Source: Reinekea sp. G2M2-21 (GTDB lineage: Bacteria; Pseudomonadota; Gammaproteobacteria; Pseudomonadales; Natronospirillaceae). Taken from it: a stretch of DNA of 64,000 nt. The translations under genes and the position numbers were made by a program. Location of the stretch: NCBI RefSeq assembly GCF_015687175.1, contig NZ_JADPQG010000003.1:558001-622000 (forward strand). The letters run 5' to 3'. Below, piece after piece: positions 34,802 to 43,316 of this stretch. The number at the start of each line of letters is the position of its first letter. Position 1 is the first letter of the stretch. The notes under the pieces were generated by a model. It was not told where the DNA came from. It made no database searches and saw nothing but the letters and a program-made list of their open reading frames with translations.

Positions 34802-34967
34802 GATGAGTGACTCTCTCTGCTTTTTTAGTTTTTCGTTTTTTGCGTATCAGTTTATATTTTTGGTTTTATCAGCGCGGCGACTAGACCGCGCCGTCTGGCA
34901 TGTTTTGCATCAGCGGTGCATCGGCGCACCGCTTCCTTTCGGACGTTCCCGGCAATGCCGTACGGTA
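34802..34967. other. Gap between guaD and puuD
   Basis: The only sizeable gap in the operon. It contains a GCGGTGC/GCACCGC stem (near 34914-34933), which may attenuate or process the message, and T-rich DNA next to the puuD start, perhaps a secondary promoter. Confidence 0.35.
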
Positions 34968-36269
34968 TTAACGTTGATGAACCTTCTCGCCATTTGCGTA
35001 CGTCGCGAACACACTGCGATCATCACCCAACATCATCAGGGCAAACAGCTTTTCATGAATGCCCTTGCAACGCTGCAATCGGAAGTCCATGAAAGGCGTA
35101 CCGGCGTAGTCGAGCACGGCAATGTCTGCTTCGCAGCCCACTTCCAATTGGCCGATAATGCCTTCCAAATCCAGTGCGCGTGCGCCACCCAAGGTGTTCA
35201 GGTACAGCCCTTCGAAGGCCGACAGTTTGTTGTTCTGCAACTGCTGAACTTTGTAGGCTTCATTGTAGGTTTTCAGTAATGAGAAACTGGAGCCGCCGCC
35301 AACATCGGTGCCCATACCGACCTTAATATTGTGTTCACGCATCTGCTGAATATTAAACAGACCCGAGCCAATAAACAGGTTGGAGGTTGGACAATGCGCA
35401 ATCGCGGTGTCGTTATCCGCCACACAACACAATTCCCGTTCATTGAAATGGATGCCGTGCGCCAACACACTGCGCTTGCGCAGCAAGCCAGCGTCTTCGT
35501 ACACGCCGACATAATCTTTGGATTCCGGGAACAGTTCTTTAACCCAGGCACATTCGTCGACGTTTTCCGATACATGGGTGTGCATGTACACATCCTCGTA
35601 TTCGTCTAATAATTTCTTACAGGCCTGCAATTGTTCCGGTGTTGACGTGGGCGCGAAACGTGGCGTGACGGCGTAGCTGAGACGATCCACACCATGCCAT
35701 TTTTCAATTAAAGCTTTAGAGTCGGCATAGCCGCTGGCGGCGGTATCCTGCAGATCATCGGGACAGTTGCGATCCATCATCACTTTGCCACAGATCATGC
35801 GCAAACCTTTTTGCTGGGCGACCTCAAAAAACGCATCGACCGATTGCGGGTGCACGGTACCGAACACCAACGCGGTGGTGGTGCCGTTTTTTAGTAATTC
35901 GGAGAGAAAAACATCGGCGACCATCGAACCATGAGCTTTGTCGGCGAACTGTTTTTCCGTTGGGAAAGCATGTTCAGTGAGCCAGGTCAGCAACTGTTCG
36001 CCATAGGCGGCAATCATTTCCGTTTGTGGGTAATGCACGTGTGTGTCGATCATTCCGGGAATGATCAGCTTATTGTCGTATTGCACGAGGTCAATATCAG
36101 GGGACTTCGCAGCCAGCGCCAACGCCTCCTCTTTGCTGCCACGTTGGGTGATCTTGCCGTTTTCAATCAACAGCGCACCCTGCTCAACGTAGCGCACCGC
36201 AGACTCGCCTGCGTGTGCAGGATCATCCAGAAAATCCAACAGGTCACCGATAATAATTTTCTTACTCAA
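34968..36269 (-). CDS. guaD: Guanine deaminase
   Basis: A 433-residue amidohydrolase: the metal-binding DTHVHYPQTE (about residue 77-86), an HTHVSEN motif, HGIHFNERE, AIAHCPTSNLFIGSG and GMGTDVGGG with the final catalytic Asp. This motif set is specific for guanine deaminase, which converts guanine to xanthine and ammonia with a zinc ion. Cytoplasmic. It feeds xanthine to the XdhABC enzyme encoded upstream in the same operon. Two bases separate it from uraH. Confidence 0.95.
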   Translation of the reverse strand: MSKKIIIGDLLDFLDDPAHAGESAVRYVEQGALLIENGKITQRGSKEEALALAAKSPDIDLVQYDNKLIIPGMIDTHVHYPQTEMIAAYGEQLLTWLTEHAFPTEKQFADKAHGSMVADVFLSELLKNGTTTALVFGTVHPQSVDAFFEVAQQKGLRMICGKVMMDRNCPDDLQDTAASGYADSKALIEKWHGVDRLSYAVTPRFAPTSTPEQLQACKKLLDEYEDVYMHTHVSENVDECAWVKELFPESKDYVGVYEDAGLLRKRSVLAHGIHFNERELCCVADNDTAIAHCPTSNLFIGSGLFNIQQMREHNIKVGMGTDVGGGSSFSLLKTYNEAYKVQQLQNNKLSAFEGLYLNTLGGARALDLEGIIGQLEVGCEADIAVLDYAGTPFMDFRLQRCKGIHEKLFALMMLGDDRSVFATYANGEKVHQR

Positions 36270-36271
36270 AC

Positions 36272-36607
36272 TTAACTGCCTCGATAGGTGGAATAGCCAA
36301 ATGGCGTCAATAACAGCGGGATGTGATGATGGCGATCATCACGTCGCGCGAACACTATATCCGCGAACGGATAGAAACTCTGATCACCGAAATAAGATTC
36401 AATGTCAAAGGTTAACTTGTAAGTCGCATAGGGCAAGTCGGCATCGGGTATCGACCATTGCATGATGCGGCCATCCGCGTCCGTCGTGCCCTGTGCCAGA
36501 GGCGTCCAGTTATCGTCGTCAAGTCGCGACAGCGTTACCGGCACGCCAGCAGCGGGTTTTCCCAGTGCGGTGTCGAGAATATGCGTGGTAATCAAACTTT
36601 TAGTCAT
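36272..36607 (-). CDS. uraH: 5-hydroxyisourate hydrolase
   Basis: A 111-residue transthyretin-like protein: ITTHILDTALGKPAAGVPV at the N-terminus, a conserved Arg in ADGRI, HHHIPLLLTPFGYSTYRGS at the end. The terminal YRGS distinguishes the hydrolases from transthyretin. It converts 5-hydroxyisourate from PuuD into OHCU. Near-abutting uraD (1-bp gap) and guaD (2-bp gap), so it is translationally coupled. No periplasmic signal, so it acts in the cytoplasm. Confidence 0.95.
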   Translation of the reverse strand: MTKSLITTHILDTALGKPAAGVPVTLSRLDDDNWTPLAQGTTDADGRIMQWSIPDADLPYATYKLTFDIESYFGDQSFYPFADIVFARRDDRHHHIPLLLTPFGYSTYRGS

Positions 36608-36608
36608 G

Positions 36609-37115
36609 TTATTCGCTCACGAGTTTCTGTAATCGCAACCGGGTGATTTTACCCTGTTCTGCTGCGGCTATGCGCAACTCAGTTGCCGGATCATTCGGCA
36701 AGCGCGCTTCGAGTAATGCCAGCATTTCGGTCGCACTTTTACCGGTTGCGCAGACAATAAAGATGTAGCCAAACTTAGCGTAGTAGGCATCGTTGAGTTC
36801 AGCCATGCGCTGCAGCACGGCATCGTCTGCCGCGCTCATACCGGATTGCTCATGCCCGGCAAGACTGGCGGTATGGGCGAACTTTTTCTTCAGCGTGGAG
36901 ACATCACCAATACGAGGGTGACCTTCAAAGGCTTCCAGAATATCGCTCTGTGTTGCGCGCTGCCAAACCGCATCGGCACTGTCTAATAAGGCTTGCGTAT
37001 TATCAAAGGGTCGTTCGGCCAATACCCCATCCAACCACCCGTTCGCGACGCAGCACGTTGCCAATTGAACACGCGCTTGGTCCTCATGCAAAGTATTCAA
37101 TTCAGTCAACGTCAT
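36609..37115 (-). CDS. uraD: OHCU decarboxylase
   Basis: A 168-residue helical protein: LNTLHEDQARVQLATCC N-terminus, the catalytic HPRIGD motif (His about 66), and a FGYIFIVCATGKS segment. It decarboxylates OHCU stereospecifically to (S)-allantoin. The start ATG at 37115 overlaps the allantoinase stop by 4 bp (ATGA), which fixes it; the longer open frame upstream belongs to the allantoinase coding region. Confidence 0.94.
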   Translation of the reverse strand: MTLTELNTLHEDQARVQLATCCVANGWLDGVLAERPFDNTQALLDSADAVWQRATQSDILEAFEGHPRIGDVSTLKKKFAHTASLAGHEQSGMSAADDAVLQRMAELNDAYYAKFGYIFIVCATGKSATEMLALLEARLPNDPATELRIAAAEQGKITRLRLQKLVSE

Positions 37116-38470
37116 TGCACGGCCTCTTTCAATAACGCCCGCCCGCGCGCCGAACCGACGAATTCGCCCTGCTGATAAATGGTTTGTCCGGCTAACAGCG
37201 TCGCCACCACGACGCCCTGTAATGTTTTTCCCACATAGGGCGAAATTTTGTGACGGTGATGAATAATCTCCGGTGTTACCGTGAACTGGCCGTCGGGATC
37301 GAAAACACAAAAGTCTGCTTGCTGGCCGATGGCGATACTGCCCTTGTTCGTCAACCCGGTTAACCGGGCAGGCCGTGCAGACATTAACTCGATTAATTGC
37401 GTTAAGCTCATGCCTTTGTCCTGAGCGTGTGTCCACAACAACGGCAAACCAAACTGCAAACCGGATATGCCACCCCAAGCTTTTTCCAGGTCGCCGCTAT
37501 CGATGTTTTTCAGCTGTGGTGTACAGGGGCTGTGATCGGACACCACACAATCGATCGTGCCATCGAGCAACGCCTGCCAGAGCAAATCCTGATTCGATTT
37601 TTCGCGGATCGGCGGGCAACACTTGTACGTCGCTTGCCCATCGGGAATAGTTTCGGCCTCTAACACAAGATAATGTGGGCAGGTTTCCACGGTCAGATTC
37701 AACCCGTCGGCGCGCGCCTGCTGGATCATGGGTAACGCTTCGGCTGAACTCAGGTGAACAATGTGTGCGTGCGGTTGCAGTCCTTCAGCAATCAGCGTTT
37801 TCATAACCCGGATCACCATGGCAATGGCGTCATTCTCCCAGGCGGGTGGGCGGGTTTTCAGGAAACTCTGGTAGCTTGACGCGATGGACATCGGCTCGCT
37901 GTGCGCATGATCCAGCTCAGCATGCACCAGGTGCGGCATGCCGCGTTTCGCCAGTTCACGCATGGCATCGGTTAGTTGCGTTTCATTAACGAACTGAAAT
38001 TCATCGATGCCGGAGTGAATGGTAAAGGACTTGACGCCCAATACCCCGGCGTCCAACAGGTCTGGCAACTCACCGAGGTTATCGGCGGTGGCGCCACCCC
38101 AAAAGCCGGCGTCGATCCAGAGTTTGTCGTCCAGCACCGCCAGTTTTTCCTGCAATGCCTGCGCCGTAATGGTTACCGGGATACAGTTCAGAGGCATGTC
38201 CACGACCGTCGTAATGCCACCGGCTGCGGCGGCGTGCGTGGCGGTGTCAAAACCTTCCCAATCGGTTCGGCCGGGCTCATTAATGTGTACATGACTGTCG
38301 ACAATGCCTGGCATCAATACGCGTTGCTGATAGTCAACCACCGGAATATCATCGGCGTGAAAGTCGTACGCCTCTATGGCAACAATCTGCCCATCACCAA
38401 CAATGACACTGGCAGCGCGTTCGCCTTCTGGCGTGATCACTCGCTGGCTTTTAAACATCATCATATTCAA
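37112..38470 (-). CDS. allB: Allantoinase
   Basis: A 452-residue amidohydrolase: the metal-binding DSHVHINEPGRTDWEGF, TTVVDMPLN, the carbamylated Lys in VLGVKSFTIHSG (about residue 148), HAELDHAH and SDHSPCTPQLK with the catalytic Asp. This matches the bacterial allantoinase (AllB) rather than dihydroorotase or hydantoinase. It hydrolyses allantoin to allantoate. Overlaps xdhC by 20 bp and uraD by 4 bp; its N-terminus (MNMMMF) contains several alternative starts. Confidence 0.93.
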   Translation of the reverse strand: MNMMMFKSQRVITPEGERAASVIVGDGQIVAIEAYDFHADDIPVVDYQQRVLMPGIVDSHVHINEPGRTDWEGFDTATHAAAAGGITTVVDMPLNCIPVTITAQALQEKLAVLDDKLWIDAGFWGGATADNLGELPDLLDAGVLGVKSFTIHSGIDEFQFVNETQLTDAMRELAKRGMPHLVHAELDHAHSEPMSIASSYQSFLKTRPPAWENDAIAMVIRVMKTLIAEGLQPHAHIVHLSSAEALPMIQQARADGLNLTVETCPHYLVLEAETIPDGQATYKCCPPIREKSNQDLLWQALLDGTIDCVVSDHSPCTPQLKNIDSGDLEKAWGGISGLQFGLPLLWTHAQDKGMSLTQLIELMSARPARLTGLTNKGSIAIGQQADFCVFDPDGQFTVTPEIIHHRHKISPYVGKTLQGVVVATLLAGQTIYQQGEFVGSARGRALLKEAVQ

Positions 38471-39338
38471 CGTTGGTCTCCACTGTCTGCAATTCTGTTT
38501 TCAAAGTTTTCCATGGCAAACCCTGTCGCAAACGTTTGTGCGCGCCCTGTTGATACAAAGCAATCAGCTGACCACAAATCGAGACCGCCACTTCCATGGG
38601 CAGCTTGCCGGTCACACTTGGTAAACCGACCGGGCAGGTCATGAACTCAATACGCTCAGGTGAAAACTGTTTGTGCTGCAAGCGCAGACGGAATCGTTTC
38701 GCTTTGGTCTGCGAACCGATTACACCGAGAAACGCCGCATCGTCTCGCTTAAGAATCTTTTCAGTCAGCGCGAAATCCAACTGATGGTTGTGCGTCAACA
38801 CAATAAAGGCGGTACCGGGTAACGCATGCCGAACCTGTTGCTCGGGTTCATCGTCAATAACCACCGTGACATTCTGTGGCAACTGAGCGGGAAATAATTC
38901 AGCGCGGCTGTCGATCCAGCGTACCGTGACCGGCAGCTGCCCCAACAGCGGGATCAGTTGACTGGCGACATGCCCGGCACCAAAAACATCGATCGCCAGC
39001 GCATCGTGCGTCATGCGCTCAAACAGAACACTCACTGATCCGCCACAACATTGCCCGAGGCTGGCACCCAGCGGAAAATGCTCCAGTCGCTGCGCATCAC
39101 CCTGTCCGCTGAGCATTGCACGAGCGGTTTCGATAATCAGAAATTCCAGATGCCCGCCGCCCACGGTGTCGTATATCGAATCCGCGGTGACCACCATTTT
39201 GGTCCCGGCTGCGCGCGGCACGGAACCGGCGGTACCCATCAGTGTCACCAACACGTAATCGGTTTGCCCGGCGCTCAATTGATGCACGGCTTCCGACCAA
39301 CGTTGTGGATGAAACCCGGCATGATCTTTATTCAGCAT
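38451..39338 (-). CDS. xdhC: Xanthine dehydrogenase accessory protein XdhC
   Basis: A 295-residue protein with the XdhC/CoxI layout: GSVPRAAGTKMVV, the LGQCCGGSV motif, a nucleotide-fold C-terminal half (VFGAGHVASQLIPLL) and TCPVGLPSVTGKLPMEVAVSI. It binds the molybdenum cofactor, protects it, and delivers it sulfurated to the xanthine dehydrogenase large subunit. Overlaps xdhB by 11 bp and the allantoinase gene by 20 bp. Confidence 0.93.
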   Translation of the reverse strand: MLNKDHAGFHPQRWSEAVHQLSAGQTDYVLVTLMGTAGSVPRAAGTKMVVTADSIYDTVGGGHLEFLIIETARAMLSGQGDAQRLEHFPLGASLGQCCGGSVSVLFERMTHDALAIDVFGAGHVASQLIPLLGQLPVTVRWIDSRAELFPAQLPQNVTVVIDDEPEQQVRHALPGTAFIVLTHNHQLDFALTEKILKRDDAAFLGVIGSQTKAKRFRLRLQHKQFSPERIEFMTCPVGLPSVTGKLPMEVAVSICGQLIALYQQGAHKRLRQGLPWKTLKTELQTVETNVEYDDV

Positions 39339-41682
39339 GGTTCACCTCCTCATGATGTTGGCGCAGCCATTGTTGCGCTTGCGTGACGGCGTTCAGCAAT
39401 CGCTCAGGGGTTGCGGGGGTATTCAGTTGCGGCGCGAAACGATAATCGGTGACGCTGGCGAGAGCATCTCGCAGCGCGCACCAGACACTGTTGGCCAGCA
39501 TGAACGGTGGTTCACCGACGGCTTTGGATCGGAAAACGGTGAACTCTGGGTTTTCTGAATCAAACAACTGTACGTTGAATTCCGCCGGAGTATCGCCAAT
39601 GGCCGGAATTTTATAGGTTGCCGGACCAAAGCTGGTCAGTTCGCCGGCGGCGTTCCATTGCAGGTCTTCGGTGGTTAACCAACCCATGCCCTGAATGAAA
39701 CCCCCTTCGATCTGGCCGATGTCGATGGCCGGATTCAACGAATGTCCAACGTCGTGCAGAATATCCACACGGGTGATGCTGTTCTCCCCAGTCAGCGTAT
39801 CCAATTCAACTTCGGTTAACGCCACTCCATGCGAAAAATAAAAGAACGGTCGACCTGCGCCTTTTTCAGCATCGAAGTGAATTTTCGGAGTCGAATAATA
39901 GCCATTGGCCGACAAGGAAATACGGTTCATGTAGGCAGCGTTTGCAACTTCTTTAAAACTGAAATGCTGTTTGCCGACGGTGACCTTTCCGTTAATAAAA
40001 TGAATATCACCGGCGTCGACTGAATGTTGCGTCACTAAAAAATCGATCAGGCGTTGTTTGATTTTAGTCGCGGCATCGAGTGCGGCCATCCCGTTTAAAT
40101 CGCTGCCGGAAGATGCTGCCGTTGGCGAGGTGTTAGGCACTTTGTCGGTACGCGTCGCCGAAATGCCTATCTGACTGACATCGACACCAAAGACTTGTGC
40201 CACCACTTGCGCGACTTTGATGTTCAGACCTTGCCCCATTTCCGTTCCGCCATGGTTCAGGTGGATGGAGCCGTCGGTATAAACATGCACTAACGCCCCG
40301 GCCTGATTCAAATGCTGCGCGGTAAACGAAATTCCAAACTTAACCGGCGTGAGTGCAATGCCCCGCTTCACCACCGGCGATTTAGTATTGAAGGCACGTA
40401 ATGCTTTACGCCGTTGGTGATAATGCGCCTGATCCATCAACCGATGCATCATGTCATCGACAATGAACTGCTCGACCGGTTGGTGATACGGCGTGACGTC
40501 ACGCCCAGGTTGATAGAGATTCGCCATGCGCACATCGAGCGGGTCTTTTCCGAGATAGCGGGCAATATCATCCATCATTGCTTCGGCCATGATCATGCCC
40601 TGCGGTCCGCCGAAACCACGATACGCCGTATGGCTGACGGTATTAGCACGGCAACGGTTCCCGGTGATGCGCACATTCTCATAAAAATAGCTGTTATCGG
40701 CATGGAACATGGCGCGGTCGACAATGGAGTCCGATAAATCCGGGGAATACCCACAGTAACCATTCAACACCATGTCGACTGCTTTAACGATACCGTTGTC
40801 GTCGAAGGCGACGTCATAGGTGTTAAAAAATGGGTGCCGCTTGCCGGTCAGGCGGAAATCATCCGCGCGCGCCAAACGCACTTTGCAGGCTTTGCCGGTA
40901 TGGTAAGTGGCTAATGCAGCGAGTACCGCCCACGGCGCTGCTTGAGTTTCCTTGCCACCAAAACCGCCGCCCATGCGACGCATTTCCACAGTCACCGCAT
41001 TAAAGGGCTTGCCCAGTACTTCGGCGACCAGGTGTTGCACTTCGGTCGGGTGCTGTGTGGAACTCTTGACGAAAATACCGCCATCGTCGGTCGGCGCGGT
41101 CAGTGCGACCTGGCCTTCAAGGTAAAAATGCTCCTGGCCACCAATGCTCAATTCACCCTGCAACCTATGAGGCGCGCTGGCAAAACCTTGGTCGATATCA
41201 CCACGCACGAAAGTCTGCGGCGGGCGCACCCAATCTTTGCTGGCGATCGCCTGTTGAATGTCGAGCAGCGGATCGGCTTTCAGGTACTCAACCTGCACCA
41301 GTCGCGCTGCTTTGCGCGCCACCTCGTAGGACGTTGCCACCATCAATAAAATCGGTTGACCGTGGTAACTGATGTCCTGTTCGGCGAGCAGAACATCGCC
41401 GGGAAATATCGGGCCGATGTCTTTTTTACCCGGAATGTCATCGGCGCTGAGAATTTTCACCACCCCGGGGCAATTGAGCGCTACACGCGTGTCGATCTTT
41501 TGTATGCGACCACAGGTGATAGTCGACATGACCGGATAGGCATACAGGCAATCGGCAGGCACCGGGGTGTCGTCGACGTAATGAGCACGACCGGTAACCT
41601 GCGCGACGGCGCTGTCATGTTTGATCGATGTGCCCACGACATTATGCTGGTTCGGATTCAGTTTGGTTTCAAAGTGCCGCAT
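39328..41682 (-). CDS. xdhB: Xanthine dehydrogenase, molybdopterin-binding large subunit
   Basis: A 784-residue molybdoenzyme subunit: the ARAHYVDD-type N-terminus, QEHFYLEGQ, MRRMGGGFGGKE, AYRGFGGPQG, GGTEMGQGLN, TAASSGSDLNGMA and AVGEPPFMLANSV, whose Glu is the catalytic base. It oxidises hypoxanthine to xanthine and xanthine to urate. Full length for the bacterial family. Overlaps both xdhA and xdhC. Confidence 0.95.
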   Translation of the reverse strand: MRHFETKLNPNQHNVVGTSIKHDSAVAQVTGRAHYVDDTPVPADCLYAYPVMSTITCGRIQKIDTRVALNCPGVVKILSADDIPGKKDIGPIFPGDVLLAEQDISYHGQPILLMVATSYEVARKAARLVQVEYLKADPLLDIQQAIASKDWVRPPQTFVRGDIDQGFASAPHRLQGELSIGGQEHFYLEGQVALTAPTDDGGIFVKSSTQHPTEVQHLVAEVLGKPFNAVTVEMRRMGGGFGGKETQAAPWAVLAALATYHTGKACKVRLARADDFRLTGKRHPFFNTYDVAFDDNGIVKAVDMVLNGYCGYSPDLSDSIVDRAMFHADNSYFYENVRITGNRCRANTVSHTAYRGFGGPQGMIMAEAMMDDIARYLGKDPLDVRMANLYQPGRDVTPYHQPVEQFIVDDMMHRLMDQAHYHQRRKALRAFNTKSPVVKRGIALTPVKFGISFTAQHLNQAGALVHVYTDGSIHLNHGGTEMGQGLNIKVAQVVAQVFGVDVSQIGISATRTDKVPNTSPTAASSGSDLNGMAALDAATKIKQRLIDFLVTQHSVDAGDIHFINGKVTVGKQHFSFKEVANAAYMNRISLSANGYYSTPKIHFDAEKGAGRPFFYFSHGVALTEVELDTLTGENSITRVDILHDVGHSLNPAIDIGQIEGGFIQGMGWLTTEDLQWNAAGELTSFGPATYKIPAIGDTPAEFNVQLFDSENPEFTVFRSKAVGEPPFMLANSVWCALRDALASVTDYRFAPQLNTPATPERLLNAVTQAQQWLRQHHEEVNHAE

Positions 41683-43117
41683 GGGAAACCCTCGTTATGG
41701 TTTGTTCCGATTGTTCCAGCCAGAAGCGCTGCAACAGGTTCCGGCACGTCGTTAGGCGGTAATCACGTGATGCCCGGACATCGGTCATTGGGTTGAACGC
41801 GTGCACGAGCACATCGCCTGCCTGTTCCATGACAGCCTCAGTAAAAGGTTTGCCGTCTAAAAACGTCTCCAGATCCTGTGCTGCAGCCGGGGTTGCGGCC
41901 ATACCACCAAAGCCGGTTTTAACGTTTCGCATTACCCCATCAACCTGTTCAAAGGCAATGGCAAGCAACACTGCGGAAATGTCGTCTTCCATACGTTTGG
42001 AAATTTTATAGCACGCCAGTGTCAGCGACGGCGGACGCGGCGGAATACGCACCGCGACAATAACTTCGTTGTCCGCCAAGACCGTTTTACGGTACGCCAG
42101 GAAAAATTCACCGACCGGAACCGAACGCTCACCGTGAGCATTGGCCAGAATTAATTGCGCATCCAGTGCCATCAGCAACGGTGCCGGGTCGCCAATGGGT
42201 GAGGCATTGCCGAGACTGCCGCCCAGTGTGCCTGCGTTGCGGATTTGCGCCGACCCCAGACGATGAAACATTTCTTTCGCTTCCGGGTAACGCGCGCACA
42301 GCGTCGGCACCAGATCGGCATAGGTGGCAGCGGCCCCCAAAGTCAGCCCGGTTTCGTCGTCGCGAATATGCTGCAGTTCGGCGACCTCAATTACGGAAAT
42401 GAGGGTGTCGTAGTCGCGCAGTTGTTGGGTAAATTCCAACGCCAGGTCAGTCCCGCCGGCGAGCAGTTTTGCCTGCGGATACTGGTCTTTCAACGCCAGT
42501 AAATCCGGCAGAGATTGCGGCAGGAAAAATTGTTGCCCGTTATGAGTTAGGCAAGGTTCAGGGTTTAATGGCCGTTGAAAAAACTGATCGGCAGCCTCGG
42601 TAAACGGATCCGCCACACGCGGGAACTCATACATGTGCTGACAGGCTTCCAAAATGGGCCGGTAACCGGTACAGCGACAGAGGTTACCGCCAAGCTGTTC
42701 AATCACCGTCGCACGGCCCGGGTATTCACGGTAGTTCAGGTATAACCCGAACATACTCATAATAAAACCGGGTGTGCAGAAACCGCATTGCGAGCCGTGG
42801 CATTCCACCATCGCGCGCTGGACCGGATGCAACTGCTCAACGGTGGTGGCCGACATATCGGACAGAGCATCGACGGTGATCAGATGTTTACCGTGCAGAT
42901 TTCCCAGCATTAATAAGCAGGCATTCATGCTTTGGTAACGCACACCGTCACCGGTGCTTGCGCCAACAATGACCGTGCAGGCACCACAATCGCCCGACGC
43001 ACAACCTTCTTTGCTGCCGGTCAGCCCGCTTTTGGTGCGCAGCCAATCCAGTGCGCTCGTATTCGGTGCCACGTCATCAATCTCAACGGGCGTATGGTTT
43101 ACTAAAAATTCAATCAC
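41669..43117 (-). CDS. xdhA: Xanthine dehydrogenase small subunit (2Fe-2S and FAD)
   Basis: A 482-residue subunit. Two iron-sulfur clusters: CASGDCGACTV with a later Cys (about 40-70), and CGFCTPGF with CRCTGYRP (about 110-150). The FAD domain follows (from about 185; KLLAGGTDLALE, LGGSLGNASPIGDPAP). It passes electrons from the molybdenum site to NAD. First gene of the operon; a RutR-like palindrome lies about 125 bp upstream. Confidence 0.95.
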   Translation of the reverse strand: MIEFLVNHTPVEIDDVAPNTSALDWLRTKSGLTGSKEGCASGDCGACTVIVGASTGDGVRYQSMNACLLMLGNLHGKHLITVDALSDMSATTVEQLHPVQRAMVECHGSQCGFCTPGFIMSMFGLYLNYREYPGRATVIEQLGGNLCRCTGYRPILEACQHMYEFPRVADPFTEAADQFFQRPLNPEPCLTHNGQQFFLPQSLPDLLALKDQYPQAKLLAGGTDLALEFTQQLRDYDTLISVIEVAELQHIRDDETGLTLGAAATYADLVPTLCARYPEAKEMFHRLGSAQIRNAGTLGGSLGNASPIGDPAPLLMALDAQLILANAHGERSVPVGEFFLAYRKTVLADNEVIVAVRIPPRPPSLTLACYKISKRMEDDISAVLLAIAFEQVDGVMRNVKTGFGGMAATPAAAQDLETFLDGKPFTEAVMEQAGDVLVHAFNPMTDVRASRDYRLTTCRNLLQRFWLEQSEQTITRVSHAAL

Positions 43118-43316
43118 GTTGTTGCCTCTACCAAACTCTTGGCGACCGCAATGCCTGTATCTCGCATGTTTCCGGCCACTCTCTCTGTTTTGTCTTTATT
43201 TTTCTAAAGTTGGTTAGCTTCTTGCATTTTATGTACCAGAATCTGACCGCTTGGTCAGCTCACTAAGAATAACACCGAATGACGCTAAATAAAGTAGCCG
43301 TAACGATAAAACACAG
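43118..43316. promoter_or_regulatory. Divergent regulatory region between xdhA and the importer operon
   Basis: A 199-bp gap between the two purine operons, so it must hold both promoters. The palindrome CTGACCGCTTGGTCAG lies closer to the importer start. AT-rich tracts (TTTGTCTTTATTTTTCTAAAG near 43187-43206) are likely promoter elements for one side, not resolved further. Confidence 0.6.
43243..43258. promoter_or_regulatory. RutR-like operator palindrome
   Basis: CTGACCGCTTGGTCAG: 6-bp arms CTGACC/GGTCAG around GCTT. It agrees with the E. coli RutR consensus TTGACCANNTGGTCAA at 11 of 14 fixed positions. RutR is a TetR-family regulator of pyrimidine and purine catabolic genes; a RutR-like protein is not encoded in this window. 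Confidence 0.55.

Noticed and set aside
36609-37478. Longer start for the OHCU decarboxylase giving 289 residues
   Set aside because: The extra 121 residues overlap the allantoinase coding region and lack family features; the ATG at 37115 overlaps the allantoinase stop.
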